Positions 48,683-56,959 of a stretch of 61,881 nucleotides of DNA are shown in pieces. The notes under the pieces are model-generated. The model was given only the letters and a program-made list of their open reading frames with translations. It did not search any database and was not told where the DNA came from. Source of the DNA: Paludibacter sp. (GTDB taxonomy: Bacteria; Bacteroidota; Bacteroidia; Bacteroidales; Paludibacteraceae); contig JADGPS010000007.1 in NCBI GenBank assembly GCA_017882285.1, positions 1 to 61,881 of the forward strand, given 5' to 3'. The translations under genes were made by a program, and so were the position numbers. Position 1 is the first letter of the stretch; the number at the start of each line of letters is the position of its first letter.

Positions 48683-49012
48683 TTTACTTTGTTTTTTATA
48701 ACTTTAACTGCTTTATTTTTATCCTGTTGGATTTTCTCCAAAATGGGTTGCAAAGATAGATATAATATTTTAATTGGCAATACACCTAATGAAAATATTT
48801 TTATTTCTGTTGTAAAACATAGTTTGGACGCGGGTTTTAGACTGCACAAAGTCGTTTTCCACTCATTGGTTTTTTGCTTCTTTCACTCGCGATAGGTATT
48901 CACCGCGTTCGTGATATTTGTTGCAATATATTCTTGCATATTGGTTCTAAAAGTTCCCCACAAGTCTTTAAACCTGCCGGGAATCTTTCAGAATTGCAAA
49001 ATAAACCAACTG
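48683..49012. other. 330-bp region upstream of rpsL
   Basis: Holds the rpsL promoter and, near 48950-48991, a segment similar to 54973-55014 (CACAAGTCTTTAAACCTGCC against TACAAGTCTTTCAACCTGCC). No gene seen. Confidence 0.6.
48751..48780 (-). promoter_or_regulatory. Bacteroidetes-type promoter for the ribosomal cluster
   Basis: On the minus strand TTG (48778-48780), 19-nt spacer, TATCTTTG (48751-48758). Start would be near 48744, giving a leader of about 60 nt before the rpsL ATG. Confidence 0.7.
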
Positions 49013-49645
49013 TCAGGTAAGTGGAACGAATACCGAGTTCGATGCTTTTTTCCCATCTGCCGAAGTTACAAAAGCATACACAAACTCAATGTTTTCCTTT
49101 GCCACGGAGGGAACGGTCAGAACAAGCTGACATTCCGGTTCTGTACCACGAGGTTGTTTGGCAAAATACAACGCTCCGTTTCCGGTTCTGCAAAGCACAG
49201 TGATCTGGTCATCGGATGCTGCATTCATTCCATAACCAAAGCACGATTCACAATCAAGCGAAATTCCATCAGCAGTAACAGTTGCCGAAAGGACATTTAC
49301 ACCCGGCAAACTTCCCTTGGAAATCTGCAACAGGCTGTAATCAATTACCGGCACTTCTCCCGAGCTATCAATGGCATTGGGCAGATTCAACGACATAAAA
49401 TAATTGTACGGAGACTGTTTTTCGGGACGCACCGGAAATCCGATATTAATAAACCCGCCTATCGACTGGTACACGTCCGAAATAAGTTTAAAACCGGCCC
49501 GTTGGGCTTTTTGTAAATCGGAGTTCATGTTTTTACGAATGAACGCCTTGGAACTAACCACATTCTGTCCTTTGTGAACATACGTGTTTACATTAGCAAA
49601 CGATTTCCTCATTTGACCCATGATGGGATTTTGAACAATACTCAT
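49013..49645 (-). CDS. DUF6266 family protein
   Basis: 210 residues from the ATG at 49645, where the family start MSIVQNPIMGQMRKSFANVN lies; an in-frame start 22 codons upstream is not typical. The pattern NVNTYVHKGQNVVSSKAF, QRAGFKLISDVYQSIGGFIN and FPVRPEKQSPYNYFMSLN matches this Bacteroidetes family. The second half looks like a beta-sandwich. Function unknown; no signal peptide is obvious. Upstream lies a 90-bp repeat shared with 51880-51969. Confidence 0.75.
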   Translation of the reverse strand: MSIVQNPIMGQMRKSFANVNTYVHKGQNVVSSKAFIRKNMNSDLQKAQRAGFKLISDVYQSIGGFINIGFPVRPEKQSPYNYFMSLNLPNAIDSSGEVPVIDYSLLQISKGSLPGVNVLSATVTADGISLDCESCFGYGMNAASDDQITVLCRTGNGALYFAKQPRGTEPECQLVLTVPSVAKENIEFVYAFVTSADGKKASNSVFVPLT

Positions 49646-49750
49646 AATATATTGGGCCTTCCTCATACCCGGATAGCAACATCGCTTCCTTCGTTGATTC
49701 AGACGATGCAAAACTACGGCATCTCCAAAATTTGCTTGTACAACTTGTAA

Positions 49751-49840
49751 TACAACTTGTATAAGAAAGTTTGTAATTCATTGATTTAGTGAAAGATAAA
49801 AACGGGTGATTTCGGGGTGAATTTGGAGAAAGATTGTATG
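49751..49840. repeat. 90-bp direct repeat, left copy
   Basis: TACAACTTGTATAAGAAAGT... to ...TATG; about 85-88% identical by eye to 51880-51969, with CTCCAAA before both. Together they flank the DUF488 cassette. Confidence 0.8.
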
Positions 49841-49924
49841 AATTAGATTTTATGATGAAGGGTTAATTCATAAATAAAGGCTTCACTGAATCAATGAAGT
49901 TTAAAATTAATAGTATGTTCTATC

Positions 49925-50740
49925 TCAAAAAAGTTCTAATTGCGAAATATGTTTCGGATGGAAAGTGCCAATAATCAAGAAAGGGTTTTTCCCTCTAAAA
50001 TGGTGGACTTGGGTTGTTCCCATAAAGAAATATAAATCCTTTGTTTGAGCGAAATTATCAAGATACTTCTTGCGGACATCTTCGCAGGCTTTTTGTTCAT
50101 TGCCTTTCCAACGATGCAAACTATTCCAGTAAAGTTGTCCAGTCTCCCAGTCTTCTATCATCGTTTTGCTTTGTTTCCCTTCTTCATCTTGATAAATAAA
50201 GCTGAATTTATAGGGTAACTTTTTCATTACCTCAAACTGCTTTTCATCTGCACTCTGAAATAAATTAAATTGTTTGAACTGAGCCAGTTTATCTCTTGTC
50301 CATGCTCTGTCTACTTCCTCCCATATAAAATCTATTACTTTGGTGGGTTTAAATACAGCAAGTGAGGTACAAATGGTTTTATTTTTTGCTTCTGCAATTA
50401 ATTCCGCCATATTTGTATAAACCTTATTCAAAACATATTTACGACGTTCCAACCAGGCATCACCATCGGGGTCAATTTTACCGAGTACCCGAATGGGCTG
50501 ATCGTGCGAAACTGGCCTGTAGCTTTCGGGGCGTGAATCTGACGTATTTTTCACCAAATCAAGTTCAATCCATTCATATTTGGCGTACTGTTCATGGTAT
50601 GCTTTTTTACGAAATTGAATAGGATATATGCGCACCCAACTACCATCCTCCCTGAAACCGGCTGTACAAACAAGTTCTTCGTACTTTTTGGAAATAGCCG
50701 GATAAGTTTTCACGGTAATGAGAACTTTGGTTAGTGCCAT
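49925..50740 (-). CDS. Uncharacterised partner of the DUF488 fusion, C-terminal QLELF
   Basis: 271 residues with no signal peptide or membrane span. N-terminal part has LITVKTYPAISKKYEELVCTAG, FREDGSWVRIYPIQFRKK and YEWIELDLVKNTSDSRPES; a conserved-looking middle has WEEVDRAWTRDKLAQFKQFNLF, and the C-terminal part has FFMGTTQVHHFRGKNPFLIIG. The last five residues QLELF match the beta sliding-clamp-binding pentapeptide (QLxLF). I do not recognise a named family. The start lies 1 nt after the stop of the DUF488 gene, so it is translated as a pair with it. A DNA-associated or RNA-associated role is inferred only from the tail and context. Confidence 0.7.
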   Translation of the reverse strand: MALTKVLITVKTYPAISKKYEELVCTAGFREDGSWVRIYPIQFRKKAYHEQYAKYEWIELDLVKNTSDSRPESYRPVSHDQPIRVLGKIDPDGDAWLERRKYVLNKVYTNMAELIAEAKNKTICTSLAVFKPTKVIDFIWEEVDRAWTRDKLAQFKQFNLFQSADEKQFEVMKKLPYKFSFIYQDEEGKQSKTMIEDWETGQLYWNSLHRWKGNEQKACEDVRKKYLDNFAQTKDLYFFMGTTQVHHFRGKNPFLIIGTFHPKHISQLELF

Positions 50741-50741
50741 A

Positions 50742-51626
50742 TCAGATATGTTTTAGTTCATACTTAAAGCCGGGGAGGTTTACAATAGCATCAGCCAAAT
50801 GTTTGCGGTGGCATTGGCATATATTGGCTTCGAAACAAGTCAAAGCTATTCGTTTTTTATCTTTCAACAGTTTCAATAATTTTTCCTGACTAACCAACAC
50901 AGGTGGTAACACTTCCTTGCGGTAGAGAGTAAACAATCTGTCATAATCTGCCTGAGAGTTTAATTCCTGTCGTTTGTCTGACTCTATCCCCAATTCCGGT
51001 AGATGTATATAGCTGATACCGACTCCTTCGCAAGCATTTTGAAGTTGCGATTTGCTAAAACCGAATTTCATGCTGAGCGAGTTTTTGCGCACGTCGCACA
51101 GCACTTTTACATCGTTGCGAATAAGCTTATTCAGATATTCTTCCAGACTGATGCCTTCGTATCCAATAGTAAATAAAATCGTTTTGTTGTTTACTGGTTT
51201 GCTGTCAGTAACGCGACGATATTCATCGGCGCTTAAGCGCTCTTTAGCTATAATGCTGTTCAGTGCGTAATACGGAAATTGGATATAGGTAAGCTTTATT
51301 AATTCATCAGTACTCAGTTTACCATAAAGGTTTTTTGCATACAAAATAGCCTTGCGATCCCGTTCTTTCAATTTGGGCATATAACTGACAGTATCTGTTT
51401 TTACCCATGTTTTACCTTCTTCTATTACCTGATTGTACTTGGTCATAGTATGTAAATCGGCGTTAGCCTGAAACGAATAACAACCATACTTGTATGGCAC
51501 AAAATAAAAATCGGCTTTCTCCTGCTGCTTGCTTACAAGCATAAGCAACTTCTGCAAACTTATTTTATCCAGTTTGTTTTCAAAGGTTTCCAACAACGCT
51601 AATAATATTTTTCGACGGTAATACAT
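50742..51626 (-). CDS. SocA/Panacea-like domain fused to DUF488
   Basis: 294 residues. Residues 1-140 resemble an antitoxin SocA/DUF4065-like fold (RRKILLALLETF, ISLQKLLMLVSK, FYFVPYKYGCYSF), a weak match by eye. Residues 150-290 are a clear DUF488: TIGYEG (153-158), CDVR (177-180), FGFSKSQLQNACEGVGISYIHLPELG and C264-E266 with CQCHR (270-274). The function of DUF488 is not established; conserved Cys, Asp and His suggest catalysis or metal binding. TACTTTTG, a -7 match, lies just 5 nt upstream (51631-51638), which would make the mRNA nearly leaderless. First gene of a two-gene unit between direct repeats. Confidence 0.7.
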   Translation of the reverse strand: MYYRRKILLALLETFENKLDKISLQKLLMLVSKQQEKADFYFVPYKYGCYSFQANADLHTMTKYNQVIEEGKTWVKTDTVSYMPKLKERDRKAILYAKNLYGKLSTDELIKLTYIQFPYYALNSIIAKERLSADEYRRVTDSKPVNNKTILFTIGYEGISLEEYLNKLIRNDVKVLCDVRKNSLSMKFGFSKSQLQNACEGVGISYIHLPELGIESDKRQELNSQADYDRLFTLYRKEVLPPVLVSQEKLLKLLKDKKRIALTCFEANICQCHRKHLADAIVNLPGFKYELKHI

Positions 51627-52050
51627 GGGGCAAAAGTACGAAAAAAATCAATTAAACTGGTTTATTACTTAATCTTTTCCCATTTTCTCTTCCAAGAACT
51701 AAACCTCTTTCTTCTGAAAAAATAAAATTATTCTACTTTCCTAAAGTTGCATTTAACACTTGGATTCAAGAAATAATAAAGCTATTCTCTGATAATTCTA
51801 CTTACTTGGATTATATTCAAAAGCTCAACTTTATCATTAATACTTTCTATTATAGAATTTAGGTGAAATGTACTCCAAATACAACTTGTATAAGAAAGTT
51901 TTTAATTCGCTGATTTATTGAAAGATAAAAAAGGGTGATTTTGAGGTGAAAAGTGAGAAAGGATGTATGTTGTCGTGATTATTTCAGGTCTCCGATGTAA
52001 GTCATGCCCCAACTATTCATAGATGCAGCCATCCGATGAATAAAATGCAG
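51627..52050. other. 424-bp gap before the DUF488 cassette
   Basis: Contains the possible -7 element at 51631-51638, AT-rich sequence with no gene, and the right copy of the 90-bp repeat. The segment 51650-51875 has no similarity by eye to the other repeat's surroundings. Confidence 0.6.
51880..51969. repeat. 90-bp direct repeat, right copy
   Basis: Same orientation and length as 49751-49840. Differences are scattered substitutions; similarity stops on both sides except for CTCCAAA just before. Confidence 0.8.
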
Positions 52051-52575
52051 TTATTCTTCATCATCATCATCAAAAAAATCATTCATCCAATCCGGATTAA
52101 AATCGCCGTCCGATTCATCCGGCTCATCAAACGGACTAACTCCTGGTGGATTAAACAACCCCCAACGATCTGCAATATAGTTCGTCTTATCGAAACCCGT
52201 CACCCAGTCAATAAATAACAGACGGTATTCTTCAATCCTATCGCGCACCATTTGATAATAGTCGGTGTGCTCAAAACCAAAGTCCCGAAGCGAGTGGATA
52301 TGCAATTTCAGACTCATAGCCGATTTTCGGATAATGGCGACATTCTCCATGCGGATATCGTACAAATCACCTCCTTCGGCAGCTGCTATTTTAGCCGTAA
52401 GCATATACACATCTTCCAGCATCAATTTTTTTGTCCAACCGAGATGCTCATTTTCATCGTCAATCAGATCGGCAATGGTACGCACCAAATCCAGTATCTC
52501 ACGCCCTTTGAGGTAAAGCGGCATTTTCTCCAACTTATCGTGGGTGTTTTCGTAGTCGTTGTATTCGGGGAACAT
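52051..52575 (-). CDS. Conserved hypothetical with acidic C terminus
   Basis: 174 residues, cytosolic and mostly helical; MFPEYNDYENTHDKLEKMPL, KGREILDLVRTIADLI, YDIRMENVAIIRKSA and RDRIEEYRLLFIDWVTGFD. RWGLFNPPGVSPFD and a run of aspartates close it. I recognise it as a Bacteroidetes conserved protein without a known role. It follows the DUF6155 gene by 5 nt. A truncated copy of its first 19 codons is at 53215-53274. Confidence 0.75.
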   Translation of the reverse strand: MFPEYNDYENTHDKLEKMPLYLKGREILDLVRTIADLIDDENEHLGWTKKLMLEDVYMLTAKIAAAEGGDLYDIRMENVAIIRKSAMSLKLHIHSLRDFGFEHTDYYQMVRDRIEEYRLLFIDWVTGFDKTNYIADRWGLFNPPGVSPFDEPDESDGDFNPDWMNDFFDDDDEE

Positions 52576-52580
52576 AAGAA

Positions 52581-53102
52581 TTAATCGTTGTAGTATTGAT
52601 AATAAATGTCGGAAATATCATCTGCAAATCCATACCCGCAAACCGAAGCCCATTTCAAACAATCCACACAACGAAGCTTAAATGCATCTAATAAATTATT
52701 TTTGTCCATATATTGCAATGCGGCTTTAAAGTTATTGTAAGCGCTGTTGTAATATTGTTCCGACATATCGCCATAATTGTAAGTAAACTGACAGGCCATT
52801 TCGGGCAAAGTAAGCATTAAGTCGGCTAATAATTCGGATGCAGGTTTTAATGCACGAAAATCGGCTATAGCTTTTTTAGCAACCGAAAAGCGTGTCTTTG
52901 GATCGAAATATTTTCCTTTTGGATAAAACTCATTGACAATAACGGTTCTATATTTCTCAAACATTTCTTTTTCGTTCGGATTTAGAAAAAATTCAAGATA
53001 TTCCTTTACAGGCTTCATATTATCGTACATTTCAAGTACGGTTTCAATCATTTGCTCTTTAGTGAGCGATTGAAGGTGTTTTTTTAAGGCTGATTTGGAC
53101 AT
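52581..53102 (-). CDS. DUF6155 family protein
   Basis: 173 residues; SKSALKKHLQSLTKEQMIETVLEMYD, VKEYLEFFLNPNEKEMFEKYR, RFSVAKKAIADFRAL and YGFADDISDIYYQYY fit DUF6155. Helical, cytosolic, function unknown. First gene of a pair with the 174-residue protein. Confidence 0.8.
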   Translation of the reverse strand: MSKSALKKHLQSLTKEQMIETVLEMYDNMKPVKEYLEFFLNPNEKEMFEKYRTVIVNEFYPKGKYFDPKTRFSVAKKAIADFRALKPASELLADLMLTLPEMACQFTYNYGDMSEQYYNSAYNNFKAALQYMDKNNLLDAFKLRCVDCLKWASVCGYGFADDISDIYYQYYND

Positions 53103-53183
53103 ACTATATTGGTTTGATTTTTATACTTATATATTTGCATTGATAAAAATGAACGAACATTTTTTACGTATTTCAATAATGCG

Positions 53184-53214
53184 GACCTAACAGGTTTCCA
53201 AAACCTGTTAGGTC
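53184..53214. repeat. Perfect palindrome ending the truncated gene copy
   Basis: GACCTAACAGGTTT (53184-53197) and its exact reverse complement (53201-53214) with CCA between. A sequence of this type is a familiar dispersed palindrome in Bacteroidetes genomes. It touches the stop codon of the truncated copy at 53215. Confidence 0.8.
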
Positions 53215-53274
53215 TTATGTTATTTTCTCCAACTTATCCTGAGTGTTGTCGTAGTCGTTGTATTCGGGGAACAT
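53215..53274 (-). pseudogene. Truncated 5' copy of the 174-residue gene
   Basis: ATG at 53274 gives MFPEYNDYDNTQDKLEKIT then TAA. Positions 1-17 match the intact protein at 52575 except D for E at 9 and Q for H at 12. The copy ends exactly at the palindrome. Confidence 0.85.
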
Positions 53275-53287
53275 ATTTAGTCGTTCC

Positions 53288-53548
53288 TTATAAAGTCATT
53301 TTCAAGCAGCAAAGCATACTACATTCTCTGGGAAAAGTATTTGTAAAATGAAATAAAAAACCTTTTTCTTTAGCTTTTCCATCTTTTTCTTCATATTCCA
53401 AGCAGTTGCAGCTTCCAGACTTTCGATGGAAGTGATAAACTATTGTATTTGTCCAACGCAATGACCCGACTTCGTCTATTGCTGGAAATTCACTCAGAAG
53501 GTATTTTTGTTCAATAACGAAACAGTGATTAATTCCGCATATAGTTCT
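53288..53548 (-). pseudogene. 86-codon open frame without a start, remnant gene
   Basis: In frame directly after the endonuclease stop runs an 86-codon stretch ending with TAA at 53288, cysteine-rich: IVYHFHRKSGSCNCLEYEE, GFLFHFTNTFPREC. There is no ATG, GTG or TTG in the first codons and it follows a T9SS tail, so it is not part of the nuclease. It ends 13 nt before the truncated gene copy. Looks like the 3' part of a lost gene; family not recognised. Confidence 0.45.
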
Positions 53549-54619
53549 TTACAAAATGATTAACCGGCTCACCAATCGTTCCGAAGCCGTTTCAACAACA
53601 CATGAATAAATACCGCTCTTTAAGTTAGAAACGTCAATGGAATGTTCTGCCGTCTCACTCGATGAAACCAAGTATCCGGTCATCGAATAGATACTATAAT
53701 GAAATGTACCTACGTTTTCATCAAAATTTAATTGGACATGATCTTTTGCCGGATTGGGGTAAATCGAAAGTTTTCGGGTGACAGGACGTTCAATACCTGT
53801 TGCAGTTGCAAAACTAAAGGTACTGTCTTTCATATTTCCCCATATATATTCAACTAACTGCGGATAATCAATAAACGGATTCCGGTTATGCTGAAGTGTA
53901 TAAACCGTTTCATTCCGTTCCAGTTCTTTTTCACTCACAGGGTCCATCCTATTCCATTTCAGCAACAATGGAATCGCCCAGGGCTGAAACGATGGATATA
54001 CACCACCTGTTATCTCATATTGTCCGGTGTTGTCACTTCGCCAGGTAGTATAATCCTGATAGCATGTTGCCATATAAAAATACGTCCGGGCAAAATCGCC
54101 TTTGTATTCATCAGCCGGCTCAAATCCACTACCGCTATACCCCACTGTGATCGATGTACCGCTTTTACTCACGCCGTTATTTCCTGCGGGAGTGGTTGCA
54201 CCCACTTCGCTCAACGGGTTATTACCTTTCGATCGGTTTATTGAATTATTCGAAGGATAAAGGTTCATTAAATCGCCATAAGCATATTCATTATCAACGG
54301 TTGGGCCGCCCCACCACGAGTTGGGCACACAATGTTCCTTGTCAATTGAACTATGATCACTAAAAAAGACAATATTGTTCGAATACATATCCCATATCTC
54401 TGTTGAATTGGATGGCAAGAAATCGGTCTTTGGAAAATAAATCCACAAATTATCATATTTCAAACTGACATGGGTTTTTATGGCAAGGAATGCAGCCGTT
54501 TTAAGTTCGGCTGTTTTCTTTCCTTCCAGATTTGCATAATAACCGGTTGGGATTGCCCCAAATATCGATAGGTTGAGTAAAAGAAAAAGGGCTAAAGAAA
54601 AGCATGTTTTCATATTCAT
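53549..54619 (-). CDS. Secreted endonuclease I with type IX secretion sorting domain
   Basis: 356 residues from the Met that gives MNMKTCFSLALFLLLNLSIFG as a signal peptide; another start 11 codons upstream is possible. The His-Me finger endonuclease I core has KEHCVPNSWWGG (His-Pro-Ser pattern), GDLMNLYPSNNSINRSKGNNP. The last 75 residues (KLSIYPNPAKDHVQL, FHYSIYSMTGYLV, LKSGIYSCVVE) are a type A C-terminal sorting domain of the Por/T9SS pathway, so the enzyme is probably exported across the outer membrane and degrades extracellular DNA or RNA. Confidence 0.85.
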   Translation of the reverse strand: MNMKTCFSLALFLLLNLSIFGAIPTGYYANLEGKKTAELKTAAFLAIKTHVSLKYDNLWIYFPKTDFLPSNSTEIWDMYSNNIVFFSDHSSIDKEHCVPNSWWGGPTVDNEYAYGDLMNLYPSNNSINRSKGNNPLSEVGATTPAGNNGVSKSGTSITVGYSGSGFEPADEYKGDFARTYFYMATCYQDYTTWRSDNTGQYEITGGVYPSFQPWAIPLLLKWNRMDPVSEKELERNETVYTLQHNRNPFIDYPQLVEYIWGNMKDSTFSFATATGIERPVTRKLSIYPNPAKDHVQLNFDENVGTFHYSIYSMTGYLVSSSETAEHSIDVSNLKSGIYSCVVETASERLVSRLIIL

Positions 54620-55095
54620 ACTATATTCATTTTTTGGTAAGGATGTATTCATTTTTTGTCAGTTTATTTCCCGTTTGTCAGGAGTAAGTTATTAAAAGTA
54701 TTGCTACTCCTACAGTTTCCGGTGGGGTTGTACAGTAGTTTTTCTTTCGGTTTCACTTCGCTTAACCACAAAAAAAATACAGGTAGAATAGATCCACCTA
54801 TATCGTTTGTTCCGTATATTGCTTGCGCGGCGAGTTCTTTTAGCGGTGCAAATGTACTAATTAATTCTTGATTCCGTCATTTTTTTATTTCAACACTTCT
54901 TATTTAACTTACTGACCGGTTTTATTTTGATTGATTGTTCAATTGCGGTTAATCACTGTTCTTGTTTCTTAAAGAAGCTCCCTACAAGTCTTTCAACCTG
55001 CCAACGTTTTTCAGCAGGCCCAGATAAAAAGGGAAAACGATTGAAAGGTTCTATTTTTTTAAAAAATTACATTAGTTGGTGGTTTTTTTAAAAAT

Positions 55096-55128
55096 GAAAG
55101 CGTGTCGATATCACTACGCCACGCTTTC
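55096..55128. terminator. Hairpin, terminator for the GH28 gene or leader of a lost gene
   Basis: GAAAGCGTG (55096-55104) pairs with CACGCTTTC (55120-55128) over a 15-nt loop. On the minus strand ATTTTTAAAAAAACC follows, so it may end the GH28 transcript 82 nt after its stop; on the plus strand it precedes an ATG 32 nt on. Confidence 0.5.
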
Positions 55129-55159
55129 GCCCAATAACAAACCTTTAATCTAAACTACG

Positions 55160-55183
55160 ATGAAAAAAAACCAATTTTTATAA
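55160..55183 (+). pseudogene. Possible 5' relic of a SusC-like gene
   Basis: ATG AAA AAA AAC CAA TTT TTA TAA, preceded by CCTTTAATCTAAACTACG. From memory this leader and a MKKN start are typical for TonB-dependent SusC-type genes in this order. The frame stops after seven codons and the GH28 gene begins on the other strand. Confidence 0.3.
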
Positions 55184-55209
55184 TTGTTTTCTGTCGAACT
55201 TACCGGTGA

Positions 55210-56853
55210 TTATTTTATGTCAATAATTTTTTGTTTATCAATAGATTCCGGAAGTTGTATGTTCTTCGATTTTCCAATAATTTTCACTACTTCCGGAAGC
55301 GAATCGGGATAAATAAACTCTTTTAAATCAAAGTTTTTGACATTTTTAAGGGTGAGTGCAGGTCCCGATTGAGGAACAATATGTATGTTTTTAAATTTAA
55401 TTCCATCCGATTCACAAATTACTGCACCAAACTGAGAAGTTATTACTGCATTTTCTACATTAATATTTGAAATATTCATTTCGGGTAATCCATTGAAAAA
55501 CATGGCTCTGCGCGCATTGCGTGAAACGATATTCTTGACAAAGATATTTCGAAACGAAGGAGTTTCAGCAGTTACCGGAGGATTTTGAGTCTGAGTGGGA
55601 GTTTCATCGCCGTCTTCCAACGATTCTGAAGCCGATTTTCCACCATAATATAAATCGAACAGAAATGAATCGGTCACTATATCGAACATGTAAATGTCAC
55701 TGATATAGATATTTTCAACGAGTCCGCCTCGACCACGGTTGCTTTTAAAACGAAGTCCGACATCCGTTCCCAGAAACTGGCAATTACGTACGGATATATT
55801 CCGAACACCACCTGACATCTCACTTCCTACCACAAATCCACCATGGGCTTGAAAAACTTTGCAATTGTCAACAATCATGTTTTCCGTTGGTCGGGCACGA
55901 CGCCGACCTTCTTCGTCTTTGCCTGATTTGATACAAATGGCATCGTCACCCACATCGAAACTGCTGTTTAAAATCAATACATTTTTGCACGATTCCACAT
56001 CAATTCCATCACCATTTTGTGCATACGCCGGATTCCGAACCGTTATATTATCCACTATCAGGTTAGTACACAGTAAGGGATGAATATTCCAACTGGGAGA
56101 ATTTTCGAACAAAACACCTTGCAATATCACGTTTTTACATTCAATCAGATTTATCATTGCCGGACGAAGGAAATCTTTGATTTCTATCCATTCAGCGTCT
56201 GTAAGTTTTTGGTTTGGAACATTCATATCGCTCATTGATTGACCCTTCAACGAACCTTTTGAAGGAAACCAAAAACCCGGATCCTTTAGCACACCACCCG
56301 ATTTTACTACTTTCTTCCATTGGGTATCGGTTACTTTCGACTTTTTCAGGGGTCGCCAGGCAGCGCCTGAACCGTTGATGGACCCTTCGCCTGTGATGGC
56401 TACATTGACTGCATTTCTGGCTGAAATGGGCGATTGACAACGACGCGTTTCCAATCCTTCAAAAATAGTATTTACCAACGGATACAAATTGAAATCCGGA
56501 GAAAACAAAATAAGTGCACCCTTTTCCAAATGCAGGTTGATATTCGATTTCAACTCGATGGGTCCGGTGAACCAAACTCCTGCCGGAACAACGAGTTTAC
56601 CTCCGCCTTTAATCGATAATGCATCGATTGCATTCCGAAACGCTTCGGTGTTAAGCGTATATCCATCGCCTTTTCCACCGAATTCAGCAACCGAAACCGT
56701 ATTGTTTTTAAATACGGGAGCTTCCACTTTCGGCATCGGGAACGGGAGATTTTGATAGAGATAATCATACGTGTTTTTTGCCTCCACGTAGCTCGAAACA
56801 GAAAATAAAACCAGAATACCTGCGAAATTTCGTAAGTTTTTATATAAACTCAT
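55210..56853 (-). CDS. Glycoside hydrolase family 28, polygalacturonase
   Basis: 547 residues with a signal peptide (SYVEA, cut near residue 25). A parallel beta-helix with GH28 sites: NGDGID (280-285), GDDA (302-305, catalytic aspartates), AHGG (336-339) and RFKS (368-371). It hydrolyses alpha-1,4-galacturonosyl bonds in pectin. An insertion near 160-235 (KSKVTDTQWKKVVKSGG..., SLKGQSMSDM) resembles other Bacteroidetes members. Last gene of the SusC-SusD run; in this order such enzymes are usually periplasmic. Confidence 0.9.
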   Translation of the reverse strand: MSLYKNLRNFAGILVLFSVSSYVEAKNTYDYLYQNLPFPMPKVEAPVFKNNTVSVAEFGGKGDGYTLNTEAFRNAIDALSIKGGGKLVVPAGVWFTGPIELKSNINLHLEKGALILFSPDFNLYPLVNTIFEGLETRRCQSPISARNAVNVAITGEGSINGSGAAWRPLKKSKVTDTQWKKVVKSGGVLKDPGFWFPSKGSLKGQSMSDMNVPNQKLTDAEWIEIKDFLRPAMINLIECKNVILQGVLFENSPSWNIHPLLCTNLIVDNITVRNPAYAQNGDGIDVESCKNVLILNSSFDVGDDAICIKSGKDEEGRRRARPTENMIVDNCKVFQAHGGFVVGSEMSGGVRNISVRNCQFLGTDVGLRFKSNRGRGGLVENIYISDIYMFDIVTDSFLFDLYYGGKSASESLEDGDETPTQTQNPPVTAETPSFRNIFVKNIVSRNARRAMFFNGLPEMNISNINVENAVITSQFGAVICESDGIKFKNIHIVPQSGPALTLKNVKNFDLKEFIYPDSLPEVVKIIGKSKNIQLPESIDKQKIIDIK

Positions 56854-56959
56854 TGTTTGATGAATTGATTTGTTTGAAAATAAGGAATAAGCTTACACAA
56901 CACGTTAGGATAGTATCGGGATATTTGCCAATAGTTCAGACAAATATCCCGAGTTTTAA

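Larger units (their letters stand above)
54653..55209. other. 557-bp gap with a repeat and a possible SusC leader relic
   Basis: No coding gene. Contains the segment similar to 48950-48991 (54973-55014), the hairpin at 55096-55128 and a short ATG frame at 55160-55183 that looks like the start of a lost SusC gene. Confidence 0.55.

Noticed and set aside
49646-49711. Upstream extension of the DUF6266 protein
   Set aside because: The family start is the ATG at 49645; the extra residues are unlike the family.
54656-54871. 71-codon plus-strand frame from TTG
   Set aside because: No motif, no promoter, lies in the gap between the nuclease and GH28 genes.
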